Origin: WSZJ01 sp964590435
Lineage (GTDB): Bacteria > Planctomycetota > MHYJ01 > WSZJ01
DNA: 64,000 nucleotides
NCBI GenBank assembly: GCA_964590435.1
Contig: CAZPWT010000042.1
Location: forward strand, 133,804-197,803
Direction: 5' to 3'
The position numbers and the translations under genes are program-made. How positions within the stretch are numbered: the stretch's first letter is position 1; each line of letters begins with the position of its first letter. The notes under the pieces were generated by a model. It had not been told where the DNA came from, ran no database searches, and saw nothing but the letters and a program-made list of their open reading frames with translations. Below are positions 15,580-24,600 of the stretch, one piece after another.

Positions 15580-16764
15580 ATGCCCACCCCCGCCCTGAAG
15601 ATCTCCCCCGTCCGCGGCGCCGCGGAGCTGCGCGCCGCCGCGCTCTTCATGGCGCGCTCCTACAAGGGAAAGCCGGAGGGGTTCGCGAAGTACCTGCGCG
15701 GCGCCGGGGCGAAGAACGTGCTTGTCGCCCGCGACGGCCGCGCGCCGGTCGCGGGGCTCGTCCAGCTGCCCTGCGGCGCTTGGTTCGGCGGACGCGCCGT
15801 CCCGAACATCGGCATCGCCTGCGTCGCCACCGCCCCGGAGGCCCGCGGCCAGGGCGTCGCCCCCGCCCTCATGGCCGCCTGCGTCCGCGACATGGCCCGC
15901 CGCGGCGCCGCCCTCTCCACGCTCTTCCCCTCCACCCAGCCCCTCTACCGCGGCGCCGGCTGGGAACAGGCCGGCCTCATGCACACCTGGAAAATCGCCG
16001 CGCGCGACTTCGTCTTCCGCGACCGCGAGCTCGACATCCGCCTCGCGACCCCGCGCGACGGCGCGGCGATCCGGAGGCTTCACGACGAAGCGGCGCGCCG
16101 CGCGTCCGGCCTGCTGCGCCGGACGCCGTGGTTCTGGAAGCGCGTGCTGTCGAGCAAGGACGAGCCGCGCGAGACGACGATCGCGCTCCGTCGCGGCCGA
16201 CCGGAGGGCTACGTGGTCGCGGCCCTTCGCGAATCTCCGGACCGCTCGAAGTTCGACCTCTCCGTCCGCGATTTCGTGGCGACGACGCCCGCGGCGGCCC
16301 GGCGGCTCCTCACCGTGCTGTCGGACCAGCGCTCGATGTGCGAGCACGTCACCGGCTTCGGTTCGCCGTCGGACCTTCTGCACCTCCTGCCGGCCGAGGA
16401 GCGGATGGACGTCGTGCGGTCGAAGCGCTGGATGCTGCGGATCGTGGACGTTCGGCGGGCGCTGGAGCAGCGCGGCTGGCCGGCGGGGCTCGACGCGGAG
16501 GCCGCGTTCGAGATCGACGACCCGGTGCTCCCCGCGAACTCCGGGCGCTGGCAACTCCGCGTCCGCGGTGGCCGCGCCGCCGTCTCGCGTGGCGGCCGCG
16601 GCAGCATCCGCCTCCCCATCCGCGGCCTCGCCCCGCTCTACTCGGGCTTCATGAGCCCGGATGAACTTCAGCTCGCGGGGCTGCTCGAAGCGCCGGAGGC
16701 CGATCTGGCGGCGCTGCGCTCGATGTTTGCCGGGCCGGCGCCGTACACGACGGACGGGTTCTGA
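15580..16764 (+). CDS. Eis-type GNAT acetyltransferase
   Basis: 394 residues with the three-part Eis layout. An N-terminal GNAT domain (about 1-150) has the acetyl-CoA loop VATAPEARGQGVAPALM. A second GNAT-like domain (about 150-290) and a C-terminal sterol-carrier-like SCP2 domain (about 295-394; LPIRGLAPLYSGFMSPDELQ) follow. Family members acetylate amines such as aminoglycosides or lysines with broad specificity and work as cytosolic oligomers. The native substrate is unknown. It interrupts the TPR array and is read from its own TAAAAT hexamer. Confidence 0.88.
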   Translation: MPTPALKISPVRGAAELRAAALFMARSYKGKPEGFAKYLRGAGAKNVLVARDGRAPVAGLVQLPCGAWFGGRAVPNIGIACVATAPEARGQGVAPALMAACVRDMARRGAALSTLFPSTQPLYRGAGWEQAGLMHTWKIAARDFVFRDRELDIRLATPRDGAAIRRLHDEAARRASGLLRRTPWFWKRVLSSKDEPRETTIALRRGRPEGYVVAALRESPDRSKFDLSVRDFVATTPAAARRLLTVLSDQRSMCEHVTGFGSPSDLLHLLPAEERMDVVRSKRWMLRIVDVRRALEQRGWPAGLDAEAAFEIDDPVLPANSGRWQLRVRGGRAAVSRGGRGSIRLPIRGLAPLYSGFMSPDELQLAGLLEAPEADLAALRSMFAGPAPYTTDGF

Positions 16765-16767
16765 TCG

Positions 16768-16836
16768 ATGCGCGCAGGATCGGCCGACCTGAGCTCCGCC
16801 GAGTCCGCCTATCTCTTCCGCCACGCCCTGCTGCGC
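16768..16836 (+). pseudogene. Head-only relic of a TPR paralogue
   Basis: ATG at 16768 begins MRAGSADLSSAESAYLFRHA followed by LLRD, an exact match to the family head. The frame is then cut by the REP-like hairpin at 16838 and soon leaves family sequence. No TPR follows. Confidence 0.7.
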
Positions 16837-16837
16837 G

Positions 16838-16868
16838 ACCCGCCTTCGCGCTGCGCGCTACGGCGGGT
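16838..16868. repeat. REP-like palindrome, copy 1
   Basis: ACCCGCC ... GGCGGGT arms with an internal GCGC pairing. The core CCGCCTTCGC...CTACGGCGG recurs at 18452-18482 and, in variant form, as the outer arms of the element at 36921-37145. It lies at the breakpoint of a truncated TPR head. Confidence 0.7.
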
Positions 16869-16873
16869 TTCAC

Positions 16874-16883
16874 AACCCGGGTT
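16874..16883. promoter_or_regulatory. Palindrome AACCCGGGTT overlapping -10
   Basis: Perfect 10-bp palindrome whose last T is the first base of the TACCAT hexamer. The same arrangement occurs at 18488-18497. It is an operator candidate shared by two TPR paralogues. Confidence 0.45.
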
Positions 16884-16888
16884 ACCAT
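16883..16888 (+). promoter_or_regulatory. -10-like TACCAT, 7 nt before GTG
   Basis: TACCAT, 7-nt spacer, then the GTG at 16896. Leaderless pattern. Confidence 0.45.
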
Positions 16889-16895
16889 TCCGCGC

Positions 16896-18452
16896 GTGAA
16901 CGCGGAATCTGCCTATTTGTTCAGACACGCGCTGATGCGCGACGCCGCCTACCAGCTCCAGATGCCGGCCGACCGGGCGCGGCGGCACGGACAGGCGCTC
17001 GAATCGCTGGAAGCGGTGCTCGGCGGCCGGGCGCCGGCGCCGGGGGAATCGTGGACGCCGCACGCGACGGACGCCGTCGCGGAGGAGTTGGCGGCGCACG
17101 CACGGCTCGCGGAGGCCGGGGACGCGGGCGGGCCGTTCCGCGCGGCGCGGCGGCTCTACCTCTCCCGCGCGGCGACGTACCTGTCGCGCGGCCACCGCTA
17201 CGCCGCGGCCTGCGCCGCGCTGATGGAGCTCGCCGGGCTGGTGGACGGCGAAGCGCGCGCCTTTGCGCTGAGGCGGACCGGCGAACTCCTTCACCTCTCC
17301 GGGGACCCGCAGAAGGCGGAGCCGATCCTCCGGGACGCGCTCGGGTTCGCGCGGGCTTCGGGACTGCGCCGGGAGGAAGGCGCGATTCTCGGCACCCTCG
17401 CCCGCGTCCTGGCGGAGACGGGACGGAGGGCGGAGGCGGCGGCGCCGTGCGCAGAATCCGTCGCGATCTTGCGCGAGCTCGGCGAAACCCGGTTCCTGGG
17501 CTCGGCGCTGGCACTTAAGGCCAACCTCGCCGTCGACCTCGGGCGTCCCGATGAAGCGGAGCGGGCATTCGAGGAGGCGCTTGCGGCGCAGCGCGCCGGC
17601 GGGGACCGGGGGGCGGAGGGCCTCACCCTCGGCAGCTTCGCCAACTTCCTCAAGCAGTCCGGCCGCGCGTCCCGGGCCGAGCCGCTGCTGGAGCAGTCCC
17701 TCGCCATCCACCGCGAGACCGGGAACCGGCGCTCCGAGGGGATCGCACTGGGCCACCTCGCCAGCCTGCGCCGCGAGGCGGGACGCCTCACGGAAGCGGA
17801 GGCGCTCTACCGCGCCGCGCTCGACCTCCACCGCGACACCGGCAACCGGCGGTTCGAGGGCGCCACGCTCGCCAACCTCGGCCTCGTCTTCCTCGAATCC
17901 GGCCGCCCGGAGCAGGCGCAGAAGTTCCTGGAAGACGCCCTCGCCGTCCACACGCTCGTCGACGACCGGCCCTCGATCGGCATGGCCCTCACCAACCTGG
18001 GAGCCCTTCACCACCGCCTCGGCCGGCGCGCCGAGGCCGAGCGCGCGTTCCTGCAGGCCCTCGACGTTCACCGCCAGGTCCGTTCCCGGCGCATCGAGGG
18101 CGTGACGCTCGGCCTGCTGGCGGACCTCTACCGCGACTCGGGCCGGTTCGGGGAAGCGGAAACCGCCTTCGAGGGGGCGCTGGCCGCGGTGCGCGCGGCC
18201 GGGGACCGTCGCTCGGAAGGCGTCCACCTCTGCGACCTCGCGCTCCTGCGGCTCGAGCAGGGCCGCGCGCCCGAGGCCCGGGAACGCTGGCGGGCCGGCG
18301 CGGCGATCCTGAAAGAGCAGAACGACGCGCCTCAGTTGGCGCTCAAGACCGACGCGATGCGCGAGGCGTGCGTCCGTGCCGGGGTGGCGTTCGTGGACGG
18401 GGAGTTTGCACCGGCCGACGGCGCGCGGAACGACGGGAAGCAGGCTCCGTGA
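16896..18452 (+). CDS. TPR protein, orphan STAND-tail paralogue 4
   Basis: 518 residues. Head: AYLFRHALMRDAAYQLQMPA then DRARRHGQAL, short linker, helical region, about eight TPRs (LGSFANFLKQSGRASRAEPL, LGHLASLRREAGRLTEAEAL types) and the family tail (AMREACVRAGVAF). There is no enzyme domain. The 5' flank (REP-like hairpin, AACCCGGGTT, TACCAT, start) is nearly identical to that of the next paralogue at 18510, so promoter and head were duplicated together. Probable scaffold. Confidence 0.87.
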   Translation: MNAESAYLFRHALMRDAAYQLQMPADRARRHGQALESLEAVLGGRAPAPGESWTPHATDAVAEELAAHARLAEAGDAGGPFRAARRLYLSRAATYLSRGHRYAAACAALMELAGLVDGEARAFALRRTGELLHLSGDPQKAEPILRDALGFARASGLRREEGAILGTLARVLAETGRRAEAAAPCAESVAILRELGETRFLGSALALKANLAVDLGRPDEAERAFEEALAAQRAGGDRGAEGLTLGSFANFLKQSGRASRAEPLLEQSLAIHRETGNRRSEGIALGHLASLRREAGRLTEAEALYRAALDLHRDTGNRRFEGATLANLGLVFLESGRPEQAQKFLEDALAVHTLVDDRPSIGMALTNLGALHHRLGRRAEAERAFLQALDVHRQVRSRRIEGVTLGLLADLYRDSGRFGEAETAFEGALAAVRAAGDRRSEGVHLCDLALLRLEQGRAPEARERWRAGAAILKEQNDAPQLALKTDAMREACVRAGVAFVDGEFAPADGARNDGKQAP

Positions 18453-18482
18453 CCCGCCTTCGCGCTCCGCGCTACGGCGGGT
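18452..18482. repeat. REP-like palindrome, copy 2
   Basis: Same 31-bp palindrome as 16838-16868 with one internal change. Its first base is the last base of the preceding gene's stop codon. It is part of a repeat of more than 100 bp that continues through the promoter into the coding head. Confidence 0.7.
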
Positions 18483-18487
18483 ATCAC

Positions 18488-18497
18488 AACCCGGGTT
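18488..18497. promoter_or_regulatory. Palindrome AACCCGGGTT, second copy
   Basis: Identical to 16874-16883 and again abutting a TACCAT hexamer (18497-18502) 7 nt before a GTG start. Confidence 0.45.
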
Positions 18498-18509
18498 ACC
18501 ATTCCGCGC

Positions 18510-19292
18510 GTGAACGCAGAATCGGCCTATGTGTTCAGACACGCGCTCCTTCGCGACGCCGCATATCAACTCCAGATGCCCGCCGACCGCGCGCGGCGCC
18601 GCGATGGCGGCGTGCGACCTCGCGGCGTGCGTCCGTCAGCGGGGGGACGCGGCGGAAGCGGAGCGCCTGTACCGCGAGGCGATCTCGGCGTTCCGCGAGC
18701 GGGGGGACCGCCCCGGCGCGGCGCCCTCGACGACGCCGAGCGCGCCTACCGCGAGGCCCGCGACATCCACCGCCACAACGGCCACTCCCGCTCCGAGGCC
18801 ATCGCCCTCACCAGCCTCGCCCTCCTCCTCCAGCGCCGCCGGCGGTTCGCGGAAGCGGAAACGGCGCTGCTGGAAGCGCTCCCGCTGTCCCGCAACGCCG
18901 CCGACCGCTTTAACGAGGGCGTCCAGCTCCAGAACCTCGCGATGGTCCGCGCCGAGCTCGGCCACCTCCCCGCCGGCGAGCAGGCCGGCCGCGACGCCCT
19001 CGCGATCCAGGAAGAACTCGGCGACCGCCGCGGCGCCGGCCACGTCCTCCTCGCCCTCGCCCGCCTCGCCCGCATCCTCGCCCACGCCGGGCTCGCCGCC
19101 GAAGCCGCCCGCTCCTTCGACGCCGCCCTCGCCCTCGCAGTGGTCGCCGGCGCCCGCCGCGAGGAAGGCCTGTGGCTCTGCTGGCGGGCCGCTTCCCTCG
19201 ATTCGAGCGCCGACCTGCATCGAGGGGTGGCGATCCTGCGGGAGCTGAACCTGGGGGAAGAGGCTGCCGCGGAACGCCGGGGGCTATCATGA
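18510..19292 (+). CDS. TPR paralogue with compensated frameshift (probably decaying)
   Basis: 260 residues if read in one frame. The head is perfect (AYVFRHALLRDAAYQLQMPA then DRARR). From about 18597 to 18725 this frame gives Gly/Arg/Pro-rich sequence (GGVRPRGVRPSAGG), whereas the next frame encodes a good TPR (MAACDLAACVRQRGDAAEAE then RLYREAISAFRERG). After about 18730 the original frame again encodes TPRs (DAERAYREARDIHRHNGHSR). Two compensating frameshifts, or two sequencing errors, explain this. Most of the central repeats of the family are missing. It is either a pseudogene or a shortened variant. Confidence 0.6.
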   Translation: MNAESAYVFRHALLRDAAYQLQMPADRARRRDGGVRPRGVRPSAGGRGGSGAPVPRGDLGVPRAGGPPRRGALDDAERAYREARDIHRHNGHSRSEAIALTSLALLLQRRRRFAEAETALLEALPLSRNAADRFNEGVQLQNLAMVRAELGHLPAGEQAGRDALAIQEELGDRRGAGHVLLALARLARILAHAGLAAEAARSFDAALALAVVAGARREEGLWLCWRAASLDSSADLHRGVAILRELNLGEEAAAERRGLS

Positions 19293-19327
19293 GGCCGACT
19301 TCGTGGCCCTTCTCAGAGACACCCCGC

Positions 19328-20269
19328 ATGAGCTCGGCCGAGAGCGCCTATCTGTTTCGACATGCTCTTCTCAGGGACGCAGCCTACCAGCTGCAGATGC
19401 CCGCCGACCGCGCGCGGCTCCACGAGCTGGCGTTCGAGGTGATGGAAGGGCAAGCCGGCGGCCGCGCGCCGGCGGAGAGCGTGAAGGCGGACGGCCACCT
19501 CGACTGGCCGCCTCACGCGTCCAACGGCGTCGCCGCCGAGCTCGCGGAGCATGCGGGGCGGGCCGGGACCGTGCCGGACGACATCCGGCGCCGGTACGTG
19601 CTCCGCGCGGACCTCCACGAGCGGCAGGGGCGCCTCGACGAAGCGGAGCGGGACTACCAGCGCGCCCTCGAGATGGTGCGCTCGACGGGAGACGAGCGGA
19701 TGGCCGCAGTCACCCTCCGCAACCTGGCCTTCATCCACCACGTGTCGAACCGCTTCGAGCAGGCGGAGAGCGCCTGCCGCACCGCGCTCGAAATCGCCCG
19801 ACGCCTGGGCGAACGCCGCTCGGAAGGCAGCATCACGGAGACGCTCGCCGAGATCTGCGCGTCGAGTGGCCGGACGCAGGAAGCGGAGCCTCTCCTCCGG
19901 GCGGCCCTCGCGATCCACCGCGACGTCGGGAACCGCCGCGACGAGGGCCGGACCCTCGGCAACCTCGGCGCCCTCATGCTCGACATCGGCCGGCTGGAGG
20001 AATCGGAAGCGCTGTTCCGCGACGCCCTCGCTCTCCACGCCGAGACGGGCTACCGGCGCGCCGAAGCGACGCACGGGTGCCAGTTCGCGATGCTGCTCGC
20101 CGCGCAGGGACGCAGGCCTGAGGCGAACGAGGCCTGGGACCGCGGCATTTCGCTCTTCCGCGACACGTCCGACGCCGCCGGCGAGCGGAGAGCGCGGCAA
20201 CTCGTGTCCGACGGCTGCGCGCGGCTCGGAATCCCGGGCTTCTCGAATTCCGCGGAGGGGCAGAAGTGA
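19328..20269 (+). CDS. TPR protein, orphan STAND-tail paralogue 5 (short)
   Basis: 313 residues from the ATG at 19328. An in-frame ATG at 19289 overlaps the previous stop as ATGA and is a real alternative. Head: AYLFRHALLRDAAYQLQMPA then DRARLHELAF; linker with PPHASNGVAAELAEHAG; about five TPRs; family tail (LVSDGCARLGIPGF). It is shorter than its siblings because two or three repeats are missing. It is the last intact member of the array and is followed by a tail-only relic. Confidence 0.85.
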   Translation: MSSAESAYLFRHALLRDAAYQLQMPADRARLHELAFEVMEGQAGGRAPAESVKADGHLDWPPHASNGVAAELAEHAGRAGTVPDDIRRRYVLRADLHERQGRLDEAERDYQRALEMVRSTGDERMAAVTLRNLAFIHHVSNRFEQAESACRTALEIARRLGERRSEGSITETLAEICASSGRTQEAEPLLRAALAIHRDVGNRRDEGRTLGNLGALMLDIGRLEESEALFRDALALHAETGYRRAEATHGCQFAMLLAAQGRRPEANEAWDRGISLFRDTSDAAGERRARQLVSDGCARLGIPGFSNSAEGQK

Positions 20270-20340
20270 TTGCAGTGGGATCGATCTGGCGGCGACGGGT
20301 ACTCGAACGAGAGGCACCCCTCCCCCCGGGGTCGCCGCGC

Positions 20341-20619
20341 CACCGCGAAGTCGGCGAACGCCGGTCGCTGGCGATCGCCCTCGGCAACCTCTCCCTCGCG
20401 CACCGCGCCGCCGGGCGCGACGAGTAGGCGGACCGGCTCTTCGAGCAGGCCTTCCAGATCCACGCCGAATCCGGCAACCGCCGCGACGAAGGCCTCCAGT
20501 CGTGCCGCGACGCCCTCCTCCTGATCGCCCGCGGCCACCCCGGCCGGGGGCGGGAGCGCTGGCGCCGGGGGGTCGGCCTTTTGACGCAAGGCAACGCGGC
20601 CACTGACAACGAACGTTAG
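20341..20619 (+). pseudogene. Tail-only relic of a TPR paralogue
   Basis: The frame reads HREVGERRSLAIALGNLSLA then HRAAGRDE, an in-frame TAG (20425-20427), then ADRLFEQAFQIHAESGNRRD followed by LLLIARGHPGRGRERWRRGV. These are the last two TPRs and pre-tail of the family. No start or head is present. It marks the 3' border of the array. Confidence 0.7.
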
Positions 20620-20810
20620 GCGGAGGAGGTGCGGGAAGGCGGGCATGAGGGCATTCGCGGGGTGAGCCGTGACCGCGCCGCGGTGATAGCCTCAAGTAGC
20701 GCGGCCCTCTTCATCTCTGGGTCGGGCAAGTCGGTCAACCTCTGGGCCGTCTCAAGCCTTTCCTCGGGGCCATGCAAGTTGTTCCTGGGCTGGGCCGGAT
20801 TGTCAGGCAT
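20616..20810 (-). CDS. Small hypothetical protein, 64 aa
   Basis: ATG at 20810 with GGGAG 7 nt upstream, 22 nt after the stop of the DprA-like gene on the same strand, so it is probably the last gene of that operon. The sequence is polar (MPDNPAQPRNNLHGPEERLE, DPEMKRAALLEAITAARSRL) with one predicted helix. Its 3' end overlaps the TPR relic, so the C-terminus may have been acquired by read-through. It could be a spurious frame; the well-placed ribosome binding site argues for it. Confidence 0.4.
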   Translation of the reverse strand: MPDNPAQPRNNLHGPEERLETAQRLTDLPDPEMKRAALLEAITAARSRLTPRMPSCPPSRTSSA

Positions 20811-20832
20811 CGGCCGGCTCCCTCAGATTACT

Positions 20833-21687
20833 TCAGCGCTTTTTGCGGGGCGGCCTGGAGAACAAATCCAGCTGTTCCGGCCCCTTACGGGGGTTTCTGA
20901 CGCCGCTCACCGTATGGCGCGGAGGGGCTATGGACGGGGAACTCTCGGCGTGGAGGTTTGCACCATGCGGAGCCAAAAATGCGTGAAGGGCTTTTGGCGT
21001 TAGTCCAGGCACTCCCAATTCGAAGAGGTCCTTATTGTCCGGATGATCAACCGTGAAGACCGGAACTTTGGACTTTACGAGGGAGCGGGCAAGCGTGTAA
21101 GTCTTCTGCCTCTTTCCGACGAGCTTCTTCTTGTCGACGGACCACTGCTTCGACAGCTTTTCAGCGCCACCGATGAAGACGACATCAGCGAGCATGCATG
21201 CAAGCCAGTTCCGCTGCATGACGGCATCCCGGGTCTGCACGCGACTACCTTGCGGAGCTGCGCTGAGCATGAGTAATTCACCGGCGGCGGCACGGCGGTC
21301 ATATTCTGGGCGCTGGAGGAAATAGTCTGCGGGCTTGGGATGGCGCTCGCTGATGAACGACTCCCACGTCTCCGTGTCGAGGCCTTTGCAGGTGAAGAGG
21401 GTGAGCGAGATCCACGGCTTTTCGAGTGCGCTTCGGAAGAGGACACCCTCGTTCACAGATCGCCATCCGCCTATCAAGTTCATTTCGTACTCAAGCACGG
21501 GGAAGAACATGTCCCAAACGGCGCGCGTCACGGCCCCGGGCTCGACGTCCGCGGTCACGAATGCCATGGTCCAACGGGAGAGGTGCGCCAAGGGACCCGA
21601 CGCGTGCAAAATCGTCGCATCCGGGACGCGCTCACGCAGGCGTTGGGGGTAGCCAGGATCTCCGGGTTTTAGCGTCAGGCCTTCCAT
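20833..21687 (-). CDS. DprA/SMF-like (SLOG superfamily) protein in a restriction-modification operon
   Basis: 284 residues. The opening LTLKPGDPGYPQRLRERVPD then ATILHASGPL matches the start of DprA/SMF proteins (YPxxLxxxPdaPxxLxxxG). Next comes a Rossmann-like region with IGGWRSVNEGVLFRSALE in the place of the nucleotide-binding GGxxSGxE loop, then CKGLDTETWESF, and later VVFIGGAEKLSKQWSV. Classical DprA loads RecA on single-stranded DNA; this diverged form is more likely a defence accessory or ligand-binding SLOG protein. Its ATG lies 13 bp inside the end of the restriction-modification gene, so it is translationally coupled. The C-terminus is basic (RPPRKKR). Confidence 0.65.
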   Translation of the reverse strand: MEGLTLKPGDPGYPQRLRERVPDATILHASGPLAHLSRWTMAFVTADVEPGAVTRAVWDMFFPVLEYEMNLIGGWRSVNEGVLFRSALEKPWISLTLFTCKGLDTETWESFISERHPKPADYFLQRPEYDRRAAAGELLMLSAAPQGSRVQTRDAVMQRNWLACMLADVVFIGGAEKLSKQWSVDKKKLVGKRQKTYTLARSLVKSKVPVFTVDHPDNKDLFELGVPGLTPKALHAFLAPHGANLHAESSPSIAPPRHTVSGVRNPRKGPEQLDLFSRPPRKKR

Positions 21688-24600
21688 ATCTTGGCCACGA
21701 TCATATCAATGGACCCGTCTACATCGTTCAGGTCGCCGTTCCGCTCGGCGAGCTTGTGGGCCTTCTCGGAAAGCTCAGCGAGCTTGAGGTGAATCGGATT
21801 TTTCGGGTCGAATTTCGGAATCGCGATGGGCTTGATCGCGGAAGGAGGCGCTACATGGCCGGAAGGTTTAGCGGCGTAAAGAAATTCCCGAACTGCACTG
21901 CTGTTCAGGATCGAGCAGAGGTAGTGGGCCTCTCCGCGATCGATCACGGGAATGAACGCGGTGTCGTCGCAACCGATGATCTCCCTCTTTGCCCAGTCCG
22001 TGGACTTTCTGGACAGAACTACGGCAGCCATTCTTGAGGTTGTTCGAGCCCACAGCACGCGGTAGGGGGCAACGCTGTACGGGCCGACTCCGAACATCGC
22101 GTAGAACGCGGTCTTCTTGGCCAGTTCTGCGATCGGCTTCGAACCCCTTCCAAGGAGAATCTTCTCGAATGGACGAAGGTACGCAAGTGTGTTTGGCGCA
22201 TGAATCTCCATCCACTTGATGGGCCGCGGTTCCCGCGTGCTCGGGTCCTGTGTCAGGAGGACTGCGAACGGATCCGAGATTCCGAATCGCCTAATCTGCG
22301 GACCGTTCACGGCCGGAAAGACGAGGGTCGACTCGATGGTCGTCGTCACCTTGCGGATGTCGGCGTCGCCTGATTCCACGAGGTTCTCGACGACCACCTG
22401 ACCATTGGGAAGGACCTGCTTCACCCGGAGTCGGAACACACCGTACGGTGCGGTGTACGCCCCGAGCCGCGCAGTGTAGGAATTCACCCCTTTCATCCGG
22501 GCGAACTTCGCGATTCCGGATTTCGAAGCTGTCTGCCAAGCGGATTCGGGCCTAGCGGGGTCAACTGGCACAGCAACCTGTTCCTCCCGTGTTGACTTCT
22601 CGAACACGAGATCCCGTTTCCAAGCGGGTCGAATTCTCCCCACGCCAGCGAGCGGCTTCCATCGAACGACGGGAACGGGAAATGTCGTCTCCTCTCCTCT
22701 GCGCAGTGCGAACAGACAGGTCTTGTTAGACGCCGTCAGAAAGGGGTTTAGCTTCACCATGTCGTCCATCAGAAGCATCTTGAGCGGCACATCCTGCGCT
22801 GGCCTCTCTCGGGGAAGTCGGAAGCGCCGAAAACCCTCCCCACCTCCGCGCGCCTTGAACACCGTCTCGGTGATAAGGAACGCCAGGATCCCGCGGTCCT
22901 TAAGGAATCGATCCGCGCAGGCGTATGTGAACAGCATGGAGAAGTCCTTCTCTCCACCACCAAGTCGCGCCGCATGGCCTTTTAGTGAGAAGATTCCGTA
23001 CCGGTGCCACTGCTCCAGGGTCCTCTTTCGGTATTCGTCCGAAAGAAACTTCCATCTGATCCAAGGTGGATTCCCGACAACGAAATCGAATTTGCCGATG
23101 TACTCCGGTGCGAAGGCGTTCTTGATGTACCTCGCCCAGATGCCGTTTTGCTTTTTCGCGTGAAGGTCGCGGATGTGTTCGTAAACATCCACGAGTTGCC
23201 GCGTCTCCTCGGGCGTCGTTGTAAGGAGCTTCCGAATCCGCTGCGAAAACCCATCCGGCGACATGTCAGCCTTGATGGCCTTGTCAATCTCGCCGGTGAA
23301 GGTGTCTATCCGCTTCTGATCCTTCATGTTCACGGGGAAGACGTAGTTATGATCTCGCGTCGAGAAAACAACCGTGGCTTCCTTGAACAGCGGCTGTTTC
23401 GGATCTGGCGCTCGCTCGAGCGGGACGACGGAGTCGCAGAGATACACCGGCAACGAGATCGGCCGAAGATGCGGGATCAGGTCCGCCGTCGCGATGAGGT
23501 AGTTCGTGCGCGCCGCGAGGACGGCGATGGGATTCAGGTCGAATCCGACGACGTTTTTGAGCACGCTGGCGAGAAGCTCGCCAGGCTTGCGTGTTTTCGA
23601 CTCGGGGTGATCCAGGACTTTGCGGATCGCATGGATGAGAAACGTCCCCGAGCCGCAGGCCGGATCGAGGAAGCGCTCGTCCGGATGGCCAGAGTAGCCT
23701 GCTCGTTCGATCGTGTAATCGGCGAGCCAGTCAGGCGTGTAGTACTCGCCAAGGTTGTGCCTCAGATTTTTGGGGACGATGATCTCGTAGAAATTCCGCA
23801 GGAGATCCTGCGTCCATTCCGGCTCGAGCCGCGGCGTGGCCGGCTCGAAGTCAGCCAGGGCTCGCGCGAGTTCCCGGACAACTTTCGCCACCTGTGGAGT
23901 CCAGGCGTCGAGATACCACCCAAAAAAATCGGCTTCAAGAAAGTTGTCGATACCCTTCCGGCTGAACTCGCCACCACTCTCCAACTCCGTCAGTCGATCT
24001 TGAAGCTCGTTGTCTTCGAGCCCCGGCAGCTCCGCAGCGTAGCCTCGGGAAAGTGATCCTGGTTGAAGCGAGAGCAACTCAACTGCGATCATCTTCATCA
24101 GGAACGCGTAGTACGTATGGATGCAGAAGAGGAGCGGCTTGAGGTCCGCTCCGCCCGGAAGTTTGTATTGCGCCGCAGTCTCCTGCGCCGCAGCTTGCGC
24201 TCGCCCGATGTCTTGCCCGTACACGACGCCAAATAGGCGATCCCACTCCTCAAAGAATCTCCGCGGCCGCGACGGAGCGCTTTGATACTGGATGCGGCGG
24301 GCGAGACCATAGAGAGTAGACATGCTGAGCTGAGCGACGTCCGTCCCCGGTCCGAAGATCAGGGCGAGCGTGTCAGCGCGAAGCGGTCGGCGACCGGACG
24401 CGCGTGCGAAAATCAGCAGGGTCGCTATCGACGCGCTTTCGATGGGAAACGGTCCGAGAGTCTGGAATCCCGGCAAGTCTTCATAAAGAGTGGCCTGGCG
24501 TTCCACCGGCAGCGCGATCGGCAGCGCTCGAGGCTGACCCGTCTTGCTGAATCTCACGAACGCAATTGTTTGTCCATCGAGCACCACGCCGACGAACTTC

